Positions 1 to 5,089 of a DNA stretch of 7,646 nt are shown piece by piece. The position numbers were made by a program, and so were the translations under genes. The notes beneath the pieces are model-generated. The model did not search any database. It saw only the letters and a program-made list of their open reading frames with translations, and was not told where the DNA came from. Each line of letters begins with the position of its first letter. Positions within the stretch are counted from its first letter, which is position 1. The DNA comes from JAXDLH01 sp034666705 (GTDB taxonomy: Bacteria; Chloroflexota; UBA6077; SHYK01). Location of the stretch: positions 1 to 7,646 of the forward strand of contig JAXDLH010000207.1 of the NCBI GenBank assembly GCA_034666705.1. Direction: 5' to 3'.

Positions 1-1203
1 GGCATCATCTTGCGCAGCCCCCGCCCGCGGCCTGCGGGCGGGCAGATCAGCCTGGGGAGCGAGCTGCACCGAGTGCAAGACCTCCAGCATCCGTTCCCCC
101 ACGCGTGGCCACGCGGTCTCGCGTCCATACGCGTAGGCCTTCCGCTCGAGCTGCTGCTTGAGGTCGGGCTCACGCAGAATGCGCAGCGTGGCCGCAGCGA
201 GCTGTGCTGCACTGCGGAAGTCCACGAGCAGCCCACGCCCGTCCACGAGCACCTCGGCAGCGTGTGGATAGGGGGTCGATACGATGGCCTTCCCCGCCCC
301 GAGCGCGTACGCCAACGTCCCACTGGTGATCTGGTTCGGATCCAGATAGGGCGTGACGTACACGTCGCTCGCGAGCAGATAGTCGACGATCTGCCGCTGC
401 GAGAGGTATTCGTCGACGAAGGCCACGTGCGCTTCGAGCCCCCGATCCTGGACGAGTTGCCACAACTGCTTCCGGTACGTCTCGCCCTCCCGGCGCACCA
501 GCTCGGGGTGGGTTTTCCCCACGATGAGGTAGAGCGCGTTCGGCTCGAGGCGGCGGACTTCATCCATCGCCTCGATCATGTACTCCAGGCCCTTGCGCGG
601 GTCGACGAGGCCAAAGGTGGTCACGATTGTCCGTCCCAGGAGGCCAAGCTGCTTTTTGAGCATGGTTCGCCCGTGCGGCTCCACCGGCGGCACGCCGTGA
701 GGAATCACCGCGATCTTGCCCGGCGCGATCCCATAATCGTCGACGAGCAGAGTGCGGGCGCGCTCGGCCATGACCACTACCTGACCGCTTCGCTCGCCGA
801 TGCGCCGGATCGACGCGCGGATTGACGGTGTGGGGTCCGGAAGAACCGAGTGGAGCGTCGCAACCAGCGGCTTGGCGAGGACATCCAGGAATCCAGGGAG
901 GTGGTCCTCATATGGTTCACCCCAGATGCCGTAGAGGCCAAACTCGTGCTGGAGACTCACGACGTCGATGGGCGCCCGGTTGAGCTGCTCTGCCGTGCTC
1001 CGATAACTCTGCGGGTCCCCCTGGTGGATGCGCCACTTGACCTCAGGTCCATAGGCGTGGACTGATGTTGCCTCGTTGATGGCCGCCCAGGAGATGCGGA
1101 TCGATTCCGCCGCGGCCTTCAGTGCGCGCTCCAGGTCTTTGGAGTAGGTGGCGATGCCGCACTGTCGGGGTGGACAGGTAGCGACGAAGGCAATTGACCG
1201 CAT
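1..1203 (-). CDS. GT4-family glycosyltransferase (3' end outside window)
   Basis: Probably transfers a sugar from an activated donor to a growing glycan or lipid acceptor in the cytoplasm; donor and acceptor cannot be read from sequence. All 401 codons down to the left edge are open. Visible GT4/GT-B features: N-terminal PPRQCGIATYS loop (residues 11-21), QHEFGLYG (85-92), IPHGV (167-171) near the domain junction, GLVDPRKGLEYMIEAM (198-213), and the C-terminal donor-site region PYLDPNQITSGTLAYALGAG (285-304) followed by AAEVLVDGRG (315-324). The last ~20 residues are Ala/Pro/Arg-rich and may be near the natural C terminus. The ATG overlaps the stop of the upstream GH130 gene as TGATG, and GGAG lies 9 nt before it, so translational coupling is likely. 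The family call is firm; the substrate is unknown. Confidence 0.88.
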   Translation of the reverse strand, partial: MRSIAFVATCPPRQCGIATYSKDLERALKAAAESIRISWAAINEATSVHAYGPEVKWRIHQGDPQSYRSTAEQLNRAPIDVVSLQHEFGLYGIWGEPYEDHLPGFLDVLAKPLVATLHSVLPDPTPSIRASIRRIGERSGQVVVMAERARTLLVDDYGIAPGKIAVIPHGVPPVEPHGRTMLKKQLGLLGRTIVTTFGLVDPRKGLEYMIEAMDEVRRLEPNALYLIVGKTHPELVRREGETYRKQLWQLVQDRGLEAHVAFVDEYLSQRQIVDYLLASDVYVTPYLDPNQITSGTLAYALGAGKAIVSTPYPHAAEVLVDGRGLLVDFRSAAQLAAATLRILREPDLKQQLERKAYAYGRETAWPRVGERMLEVLHSVQLAPQADLPARRPRAGAAQDDA

Positions 1204-2210
1204 CACGGACTGCTCCGCATTACTGCCGGCGCAGGCTGAGTACGCAGCCAGTCGAGGACGTCGCCGATTTGCGCCGTCATGAGGCCCACGGACGTGTCAG
1301 CCGCGCCGTAGTACAGACGCAGCTCACCCGACGCCGTGTCGAGCACCGCGCCACAGGGGAAGACGACGTTCGGGATCTCGCCGGTGACCTCATAGGACAT
1401 ATGGGGACCGGCCACCCACTCATCACCCCGTCGCAAGACGTGACGGGGATCCTCGAGGTCCAACAGGGCCAGCCCGATGCGATAGAGTGCGCCGGCCGGG
1501 GTATGGCGTACGCCGTGATAGACGATGAGCCATCCCTCATCCGTTGCGATTGGCTGCGGCGATAGCCCTATCTTGCCAGCGTCCCACCAGGCGCCATCAC
1601 GTGCCTCGAGCAGCACCGTGTGGTCGCCCCAGTGCCGCAGGTCCGTCGAGAACGAGAGCCACATGTTCGCCTTCGCGGTGGCGAGGCTTGGAACCGGTCG
1701 ATGGATCAGGGCCCATCGGCCGTCAAACTGCCGGGGGAAGAACGCCGCATCCTTATCCTCTGGCGGCATGATCGAGCCGTGGCGCTCAAACGTCTTGAAA
1801 TCCTCGGTCATCGCGAGCGCCACCAGCGGGCCAGCGCGCGAGTACGCCGTGTAGGTCATCGCGAACTGGCCAAGTCCATCCAGTCGCACGATCCGCGGGT
1901 CTTCGACTCCCCATAACTCTTCCGGGTACTGGTCCGGCTGGGCGGCGAAGGTCGGCTGCGGATCGATGACCCAATCACGAATGCCGTCCCGGCTGCGGGC
2001 CGCGGTCAGGTGCGACATCCCACGGCGATCCTCGACCCGGACCATGAGCAGTGTCTCCCCCGTCGGCAGCAGCGTGGCACCCGGGTTGAACACGGTGTTC
2101 GCGGCATACGGCCAGCTCGCAGCAGTAAGCAATGGGTTGGCGGGGTGCCGTCGGAAGAGATCGGTAACGTAGGAATTCAATTGATCGTGATCGACAACGG
2201 TCTGGTGCAT
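1203..2210 (-). CDS. GH130-family glycoside phosphorylase (PH1107-related glycosidase)
   Basis: 335 aa. GH130 enzymes are inverting phosphorylases or hydrolases acting on beta-mannosides such as mannosyl-glucose or beta-1,2-mannobiose. The five-bladed propeller signature is visible: RRHPANPLL (20-28), NTVFNPGATLLP (38-49), MVRVEDRRG (56-64), GVEDPRI (101-107) holding the expected catalytic Asp104, SPQPI (217-221), VYHGV (230-234), NVVFPCG (281-287) and YYGAAD (300-305). The ATG at 2210 is chosen because family similarity begins at about residue 15. The same frame upstream is Arg/Cys-rich and looks non-coding. GGAG sits 13 nt before the start, which is weak, and a small ORF overlaps the start by 34 nt, so coupling to it is plausible. 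It shares TGATG with the downstream GT4 gene, suggesting one glycan pathway. Phosphorolysis versus hydrolysis cannot be decided here. Confidence 0.9.
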   Translation of the reverse strand: MHQTVVDHDQLNSYVTDLFRRHPANPLLTAASWPYAANTVFNPGATLLPTGETLLMVRVEDRRGMSHLTAARSRDGIRDWVIDPQPTFAAQPDQYPEELWGVEDPRIVRLDGLGQFAMTYTAYSRAGPLVALAMTEDFKTFERHGSIMPPEDKDAAFFPRQFDGRWALIHRPVPSLATAKANMWLSFSTDLRHWGDHTVLLEARDGAWWDAGKIGLSPQPIATDEGWLIVYHGVRHTPAGALYRIGLALLDLEDPRHVLRRGDEWVAGPHMSYEVTGEIPNVVFPCGAVLDTASGELRLYYGAADTSVGLMTAQIGDVLDWLRTQPAPAVMRSSP

Positions 2211-2347
2211 CGCCGACGACCTGCTCCAAGCTGGGGAGGATGCACGTTGGCAGTCGGCGCCGGCCCGCACGTCTCGACGAGGTCGCGGAGCGCCGCGTGC
2301 GCAAGAGCAATCGCAGGACGACCTGCATCGTCGGTGATGCGTGCCAC
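2177..2347 (-). CDS. 56-aa leader ORF upstream of the GH130 gene
   Basis: Not a recognised family. The GTG start has a perfect AGGAGG (2355-2360) exactly 7 nt upstream, one of the best ribosome binding sites in the window. The first ~30 codons are mostly G/C-ending and read as ordinary protein (VARITDDAGRPAIALAHAAL, residues 1-20). The tail from about residue 35 is Arg/Pro/Cys-rich and less protein-like. The stop lies 34 nt inside the GH130 gene in another frame, so its translation could deliver ribosomes to the poorly sited GH130 start. Alternatives are a non-functional leader peptide or the stub of a decayed gene. Confidence 0.42.
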   Translation of the reverse strand: MARITDDAGRPAIALAHAALRDLVETCGPAPTANVHPPQLGAGRRRCTRPLSITIN

Positions 2348-2443
2348 AGGACAACCTCCTCGGTAATAGCCGCGCAACGTACCGATGCTGGGTAGCCCAG
2401 CGCTTTGCGGCAGACCGCCAGCGCCAATGCCCGTACGTCTCAC

Positions 2444-2472
2444 ACCCTACAGCGTCGCCCAACCTCTGTCAT
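2444..2472 (-). promoter_or_regulatory. Candidate promoter of the GH130-GT4 operon
   Basis: On the minus strand ATGACA (2467-2472, 5 of 6 to TTGACA) lies 17 bp before TAGGGT (2444-2449, 3 of 6 to TATAAT). The position suits a transcript starting near 2437, about 90 nt before the leader-ORF GTG. The -10 is poor, so this is only a candidate. Confidence 0.3.
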
Positions 2473-2606
2473 GAGCGATTCTTCATTCTGACATGTAGTC
2501 TGGCAGGTAACTGTGTTCATGACGGGCGGCGGCCAAGCAAGTAACGGATCTGTAGCGCCCGTGCCGACCTTCTGTGGGTACGTTGCCGAGCCGTTCCGGC
2601 CGGAGG
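2463..2606. other. Intergenic gap, no gene seen
   Basis: 144 bp between the 98-aa gene and the GH130 operon. It holds the candidate -35 above and a weak GCCG/CGGC inverted repeat near 2586-2604 that could end the 98-aa transcript. There is no T tract and no small ORF with a believable ribosome site. Confidence 0.5.
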
Positions 2607-2903
2607 CTACGTCCCGGATGGGATGAAGAGGAGCACCGTGGTCGCTGACCCGCCCTCAGTTGTGGGGTAGAAGTGCCCCGGGAGCACGTGCCCCGTGCCG
2701 AGGACGATCTCGCACTCCTCCTCCCCGAGCAGCTCCTGAAGATGATGGCCCCGAACGAGGGTGATCGTCGTGAGGTAGTTGGTGGTGAAGCCATTTGGCC
2801 CCACGCTCGAGCGACTCTCCGCCTGCCCATCCGCGAGGTGGTCCACGGTGTTGCGCCGGACGGCCACCGGGATCGTCGGACGGAAGGATGTGACACGACT
2901 CAT
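2607..2903 (-). CDS. 98-aa protein of unknown function
   Basis: Family not recognised. The ATG is well supported: AGGAG (2911-2915) lies 7 nt upstream. The stop is TAG. There is no signal peptide, long hydrophobic segment or cysteine cluster. The C-terminal half alternates short hydrophobic strands with polar turns (LTTITLVRG 44-52, CEIVLGTGHVLPGHFYP 64-80, TTVLLFIPSG 88-97), which suggests a small beta-rich fold and would be compatible with a cupin-like barrel, but no metal-binding signature is clear. The reading frame is preferred over the overlapping Arg/Ser-rich one because of the ribosome site and normal composition. It lies 161 bp downstream of the 41-aa gene in the same direction and may be co-transcribed or have its own promoter. 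Confidence 0.7.
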   Translation of the reverse strand: MSRVTSFRPTIPVAVRRNTVDHLADGQAESRSSVGPNGFTTNYLTTITLVRGHHLQELLGEEECEIVLGTGHVLPGHFYPTTEGGSATTVLLFIPSGT

Positions 2904-2970
2904 CGCTTAACTCCTAGTGGATCAGGGTGCACAGCGCGCGTGATGCGCAATGGTGCAACGCGAGATAAAG

Positions 2971-3002
2971 CTGCTGCCGCGGCGGGCGCCGCCATCCAGC
3001 AG
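2971..3002 (-). terminator. Candidate hairpin terminator below the 41-aa gene
   Basis: Nested inverted repeat: outer arms CTGCTG (2971-2976) and CAGCAG (2997-3002), inner GC-only arms at about 2979-2984 and 2987-2992. Read on the minus strand it is followed by CTTTAT, a short T-rich stretch. It lies about 63 nt past the 41-aa stop. The imperfect stem and short T run keep confidence low. Confidence 0.33.
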
Positions 3003-3064
3003 AACGCGCGCGGCACCCGGGGTGGTGTGGCGCCGGTGAGTGGATCGGAGATGTGGGGGCAATG

Positions 3065-3190
3065 TCAGTTCGAGGGGACCGCCTTCGTCAACGCATCGCG
3101 CTGCCGCACCTCGTGGGGCCGGTTGCCCTGCTTGGTGGTCTTCGGTTTCTTTGCGGTACCGGAATCTTTCCCCTTGCCCTTGTCGCCCAT
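3065..3190 (-). CDS. 41-aa Lys-rich small protein
   Basis: Short ORF starting MGDKGKGKDSGTAKKPKTTK and ending KAVPSN with a TGA stop. GAGG lies 5 nt before the ATG. It is strongly basic in the N-terminal half (nine Lys in the first 20 residues), polar, has no hydrophobic segment and is probably disordered. Similar short MGDKGK-type Lys-rich proteins occur as uncharacterised genes in high-GC bacteria; that resemblance is from memory and not checked. A nucleic-acid-binding or ribosome-associated role would suit the charge but is speculation. It is preceded by its own ~110-nt leader and a TATACT box. Confidence 0.6.
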   Translation of the reverse strand: MGDKGKGKDSGTAKKPKTTKQGNRPHEVRQRDALTKAVPSN

Positions 3191-3304
3191 AATGACCTCG
3201 CTCTCATTCCGGCTATCACGTAGCCCAGATGCCGAATCGTTCCGCGGTTTTTCCGAAGCATTCGCCCGAAAACGGTAGTAAGCGAACTACTCCGATCGCA
3301 ATTC

Positions 3305-3310
3305 AGTATA
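3305..3310 (-). promoter_or_regulatory. Candidate -10 box for the 41-aa gene
   Basis: TATACT on the minus strand matches the -10 consensus at 5 of 6 positions, in locally AT-rich DNA. No good -35 is found at 16-18 bp. The predicted start near 3298 would give a leader of about 108 nt. That leader contains a GTAGT/ACTAC inverted repeat (3275-3279 and 3286-3290) that could be an operator or small hairpin. Confidence 0.35.
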
Positions 3311-3375
3311 CACGCTTAATTTGCCCATTCATTTTGCAGAGCTGTGTAACATCTCGGCTCGATTGGTCATGAAAT

Positions 3376-3602
3376 GAAGACAAGGATCAGGCTGTTGCGG
3401 GTGTAGCGGGTCCACGAGGCCATCTCGGCCAGGGCGGTGATGACCACCGGCATGATCAGATACTTGAGCCGGTCGGTGAATATCGGCCAGAAGCCCGGGG
3501 CACGTCGTTGCTCTGGATCCCCCCGGGCGGGAGCCAGTGGAGGTTGACGCTGAAGAGCCCGATCAGCAGCAGCGCCAGCCAGAAGTTGGGCACCAGATAC
3601 CA
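3376..3602 (-). pseudogene. Remnant of a DppB/OppB-type ABC transporter permease
   Basis: Two consecutive stretches in different minus-strand frames match the middle of an oligopeptide/dipeptide permease inner-membrane subunit. The first, about 3500-3602, reads WYLVPNFWLALLLIGLFSVN and then HWLPPGG. The second, about 3391-3498, reads PGFWPIFTDRLKYLIMPVVI and then EMASWTRYTRNS. They join in order if a 1-2 nt frameshift lies in the C/G run near 3498. Family members are about 300-340 aa. Only about 70 residues remain, and the match ends just at RYTRNS, before the EAA loop that contacts the ATPase. N terminus and C terminus are both missing and no partner transporter genes are nearby, so this is a dead fragment. 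Confidence 0.8.
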
Positions 3603-3942
3603 TCCGGACGGTATAGACGATGGGCAAATCGGTTCTTGCTATGATTTATTGTGATCATGCTGGCTTGGTTTAGGTTGCTTCATGCTATATCGGGTTCATC
3701 GAAAAAACGAATCAGTCTTTTCAGCAATGTTCATCACGTTCCGCTTATACTGAAAGGCAGATGAATCCGGATTTCTAAGGCAGTTGCCACCGCGCGAATC
3801 CGGTCGTGTGCGGGTGTCTCCCGTGGCATGGCGGGTGGAGCCGGATCGACACCGGGGAGTCTCCGGACTCAAATACGATCTTTGAGCGGGGATGGTTTGC
3901 GGTCGGACGCCGTGGTCGCCGTCACCCACGGCGGAGGCACAT
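3603..3942. other. AT-rich gap, no convincing gene
   Basis: About 340 bp between the permease remnant and the zinc-ribbon gene. From roughly 3604 to 3780 the DNA is much more AT-rich than elsewhere, with runs such as GAAAAAACG. This suggests foreign or decayed DNA. A minus-strand ORF ending AEKTDSFFR near 3696 has no good ribosome site at its start and is not called. From about 3790 the sequence returns to GC-rich. No inverted terminal repeats or target duplications were recognised. Confidence 0.5.
3908..3933 (+). promoter_or_regulatory. Hairpin abutting the zinc-ribbon Shine-Dalgarno
   Basis: Perfect 8-bp arms CGCCGTGG (3908-3915) and CCACGGCG (3926-3933) enclose a 10-nt loop. The 3' arm shares its last G with the GGAGG ribosome site (3933-3937) of the following gene. 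In RNA the folded stem would sit directly against the ribosome landing site and could modulate translation. It could also be a DNA operator. Confidence 0.4.
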
Positions 3943-4221
3943 GTGGTACGCTTGAGCTCGCGACCCTATCGCGTCTGTCCGGTGTGCGGCGGGTCGCTGC
4001 AGGACTCACTGGACGACCCCGGCTGGGTAAAATGTTTTGCCTGCAGCCGCTCGTTCGACGCGCAGGCGATCGCCGGTGAATCGACGGTGGAGACCCCACC
4101 GTTAACGCCCCCCGATGCGCTCAGCCGGACCCTCGCGGACGCCAAGCGGGAGATCGAGGCTGCCCGGGGCCCGAAACGGTATGGACCCCAGCATCCGAAC
4201 GTACGGCGTGTCATTGATTGA
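3943..4221 (+). CDS. Small zinc-ribbon protein, unknown function
   Basis: 92 aa. Two Cys pairs, CPVC (Cys12, Cys15) and CFAC (Cys31, Cys34) separated by 15 residues, form a classic zinc-ribbon knuckle arrangement, so the protein very likely binds one zinc and perhaps nucleic acid or protein. After a Pro/Thr-rich linker (about 48-58), residues 59-76 look helical and charged (LADAKREIEAARG), with a basic C-terminal tail. The GTG at 3943 is chosen because GGAGG lies 5 nt upstream; the ATG 51 nt earlier in the same frame has poor context. It lies 131 bp before rpsU in the same direction, hinting at a link with translation, but that is weak. No enzymatic domain is visible. Confidence 0.75.
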   Translation: MVRLSSRPYRVCPVCGGSLQDSLDDPGWVKCFACSRSFDAQAIAGESTVETPPLTPPDALSRTLADAKREIEAARGPKRYGPQHPNVRRVID

Positions 4222-4252
4222 GGTCGTAACCCGCGGGGGATGACGAGAGATT

Positions 4253-4274
4253 CCTGGGAGTTGCGCGTCCCAGG
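4253..4274 (+). terminator. Stem-loop between zinc-ribbon gene and rpsU
   Basis: Perfect 7-bp arms CCTGGGA (4253-4259) and TCCCAGG (4268-4274) with an 8-nt loop, about 30 nt after the zinc-ribbon stop. No T tract follows, so it may be a weak terminator or an RNA element ahead of rpsU. Confidence 0.4.
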
Positions 4275-4298
4275 TTCCGCCGCTGCCGACCATTCGTC

Positions 4299-4304
4299 TA
4301 GAAT
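4299..4304 (+). promoter_or_regulatory. rpsU: Candidate rpsU -10 box
   Basis: TAGAAT matches the -10 consensus at 5 of 6. A weak TTCCGC lies 18 bp upstream as -35. Transcription would start near 4311 and give a leader of about 42 nt. Confidence 0.4.
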
Positions 4305-4352
4305 GGCCGGGCCAAAACGAGAATTTCTCCAGGAAAGAAGGTATTCAGTTCG

Positions 4353-4556
4353 ATGGAGGTCACCGCACGGCCGGGCGAGCCATTTGAGGTGCTGCTGCGC
4401 AGGTTCAAGCAGGGCGTTGAGCGCGGCGGAATCCTCGGCGACTACAAGCGGCACCAAACCTTTATGAGTCGGGGCGAAAAGGCCCGGGCCAAGCTCAAGC
4501 GCGCCGAGCGCAAGCGCCGACAGCGCCTGGCAAGGCGCCCAGCGAGCGCATCCTGA
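4353..4556 (+). CDS. rpsU: 30S ribosomal protein bS21
   Basis: 67 aa, the normal size. bS21 binds the small subunit near the 3' end of 16S rRNA and helps initiation. The family core is clear: ARPGEPFEVLLRRFKQGVER (residues 5-24), then GILGDYKRHQTFMSRGEKAR (26-45), followed by a very basic Lys/Arg tail. AGAAGG lies 11 nt before the ATG, a little far but with no better start. The gene stands alone between a candidate promoter and a strong palindrome, so it is probably monocistronic. Presence of bS21 argues against most Actinobacteria and is consistent with Chloroflexota. Confidence 0.95.
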   Translation: MEVTARPGEPFEVLLRRFKQGVERGGILGDYKRHQTFMSRGEKARAKLKRAERKRRQRLARRPASAS

Positions 4557-4557
4557 C

Positions 4558-4599
4558 GAATGACGAGGCCCCCGCCAATTGGCGGGGGCCTCGTCATTC
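4558..4599. terminator. Perfect 42-nt palindrome, shared terminator
   Basis: Arms of 21 nt (4558-4578 and 4579-4599) are exact reverse complements with the centre CCGCCAATTGGCGG and GC-rich flanks GAGGCCCCC/GGGGGCCTC. It starts 2 nt after the rpsU stop and ends 30 nt before the convergent globin stop, so it can end both transcripts. As RNA it would fold with an AATT loop. T tracts are short on both sides. Confidence 0.8.
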
Positions 4600-4629
4600 A
4601 TGGCGCATGCCGGCGCCTCGCATCGCCAG

Positions 4630-5019
4630 CTAACGATTGATCATCATGGGCGAGAAGCGCGTGAAATAGTCACGCAGAATCGCCGCCTGTGGCTCCGGGA
4701 TGCCCACCTCGTCGATGGCGGCGAGCATATGCCCCAGCCAGGCGTCGCGCGCGGCTTGGTCGATCGCGAACGGGAAGTGGCGGCGGCGCAGCATGGGGTG
4801 GCCGTAGCGCTCGGTATACGTCGCCGGGCCGCCGAAATATTGGACGAGGAACAGGTACTGCTTCTCCCGGCCCTCGCTGAGGTCGGCGGGGAAGATCGGC
4901 CGCAACACCGGATCAGCCTCGACGCGGTGATAGAAGGTCTCGACCAGGGCGCGGAAGGTGGCATCGCCCAGCGCATCGTAGACGGCGCGCGCCTGCTGTA
5001 TCTGTTCCAGGTCGTCCAT
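4630..5019 (-). CDS. glbO: Group II truncated hemoglobin (trHbO type)
   Basis: 129 aa, typical length. Cytoplasmic heme protein binding O2, NO or related ligands; members are linked to oxygen handling, NO detoxification or redox signalling. Visible residues: Tyr30 (B10, in ETFYHRV), Phe43 (CD1 position, LRPIFP), the family block QYFGGPATYTERYGHPMLRR (60-79), proximal His81 (F8, RRRHFPF) and Trp94 (G8, DAWLGHM), the group II/III mark. CD1 is Phe where Mycobacterium GlbO has Tyr, which may change ligand stabilisation. The ATG at 5019 has GGAGG (5027-5031) at 7 nt. The gene is divergent from a Rieske oxygenase with a 70-bp gap, so the two may be co-regulated. The symbol reflects the subgroup, not proven orthology. 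Confidence 0.93.
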   Translation of the reverse strand: MDDLEQIQQARAVYDALGDATFRALVETFYHRVEADPVLRPIFPADLSEGREKQYLFLVQYFGGPATYTERYGHPMLRRRHFPFAIDQAARDAWLGHMLAAIDEVGIPEPQAAILRDYFTRFSPMMINR

Positions 5020-5052
5020 GCTGCGCCCTCCGCGGCACGCTGCGCGCTCCGT

Positions 5053-5059
5053 TATTATC
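5053..5059. promoter_or_regulatory. Candidate bidirectional -10 patch
   Basis: The only AT-rich spot in the 70-bp gap. On the plus strand TATTAT (5053-5058) is 5 of 6 to TATAAT and would give a ~25-nt leader for the oxygenase. On the minus strand GATAAT (5054-5059) is 5 of 6 and would give a ~28-nt leader for the globin. No good -35 is seen for either. Confidence 0.38.
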
Positions 5060-5089
5060 CTGGCACACACACGCTGAGGAGAGAGCGTC

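Noticed and set aside
10..825. 271-aa plus-strand open frame opposite the glycosyltransferase
   Set aside because: The minus strand encodes an unbroken GT4 protein with clear motifs; the plus frame is its shadow.
2211..2462. N-terminal extension of the GH130 frame up to 2462
   Set aside because: It is Arg/Cys-rich with no GH130 similarity; another frame with a perfect ribosome site uses this stretch.
2673..3278. 201-aa plus-strand open frame
   Set aside because: It covers the complement of the 98-aa and 41-aa genes, with no ribosome site and low-complexity composition.
3696..3929. 77-aa minus-strand frame ending AEKTDSFFR in the AT-rich island
   Set aside because: No ribosome site at its start, composition shifts halfway along, and no family recognised; it might be a transposase tail but this cannot be supported.
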